A stretch of DNA of 64,000 nucleotides. It comes from Mactra quadrangularis. Its lineage: Eukaryota > Mollusca > Bivalvia > Venerida > Mactridae. The first letter of the stretch is position 1; the number at the start of each line of letters is the position of its first letter. Positions 63,893 through 64,000 of the stretch are shown piece by piece. The notes below the pieces were generated by a model. That model was not told the DNA's origin, searched no databases, and saw nothing but the letters and a program-made list of their open reading frames with translations. The DNA lies in assembly GCA_025267735.1 (NCBI GenBank), contig CM046294.1:44243570-44307569 (forward strand). Direction: 5' to 3'. Position numbers and translations under genes: made by a program.

Positions 63893-64000
63893 TTTTTTGT
63901 TGGGTTTAACGCCGTAGAAACAGATTGTATAGGTCATATAACGGCAGTCAGTCAACCTAATCAGTGTTCCTTGAAAAGGCTAGATTTTGCTGTTAGCCAA
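63893..64000 (-). mobile_element. SINE of the AACGCCGT-tail family, cut by the window edge
   Basis: TTTTTTGTTGGGTTTAACGCC then GTAGAAACAGATTG, AGTCAGTCAACCTAATCAGTG and AAAAGGCTAGA match the SINE at 4164..4411 from its tail inward. The tRNA head lies beyond the window. Confidence 0.75.

Overview
The window looks like nuclear DNA of a lophotrochozoan animal, most likely a bivalve mollusc. This is inferred from AT-rich sequence, small phased exons with GT-AG introns, tRNA-derived SINEs ending in an AACGCCGT-type tail, the recurrent AAGGGAGATAAC/GTTATCTCCCTT motif, and very dense small DNA transposons. No database search was possible, so the taxon is inference. There is no bacterial content, rRNA operon or CRISPR array.

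Three host genes can be supported. (1) On the minus strand, 1..4624 holds the first five coding exons of an acidic, coiled-coil protein gene that runs off the left edge. (2) On the plus strand, 16221..48769 is a complete 18-exon gene for a secreted or surface ADAM/ADAMTS-like zinc metalloprotease of 840 residues. All splice phases close. It has a signal peptide, a prodomain with furin-type basic sites, an M12B catalytic domain with HELGHNIGTRHD, an ADAMTS-type cysteine-rich domain, a PLAC-like six-cysteine module, a Thr/Ser mucin-like tail and a hydrophobic C terminus. (3) On the plus strand, 56716..58705 is a small gene for a glycine-zipper membrane protein. It has two different last exons that join the first exon in the same phase, suggesting alternative 3' ends. 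A possible last exon of a fourth gene lies at 14169..14456 on the minus strand.

Between and inside these genes the DNA is mostly mobile or repetitive. Several elements have target-site duplications readable by eye: a hAT-type element (2512..3247, 8 bp), SINEs (4164..4411; 16837..17095; 17791..21460; 59721..60051), a 3.3 kb TIR element nested in a SINE (17859..21199, TA), a Mutator-like MITE (22517..23039, 10 bp) and a young LTR retroelement with apparently identical LTRs and only a gag-like ORF (25170..28244, 5 bp). Others are a 5'-truncated LINE with an intact RT frame (35535..38105), two decayed LINEs (51838..53862 and 54463..55170), large palindromes, a pearl-like element with internal tandem repeats (43511..45037) and three pogo-like MITEs (46767..47664).

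Tandem arrays include a 40-bp minisatellite of about 41 copies in protease intron 11, a roughly 670-bp array at 59490..61850, and a diverged family at 9120..13720. Each unit of that family carries a short hairpin, and at least one unit has paired compensatory changes. Together with the alternative-exon gene, this hairpin family is the least explained signal in the window.
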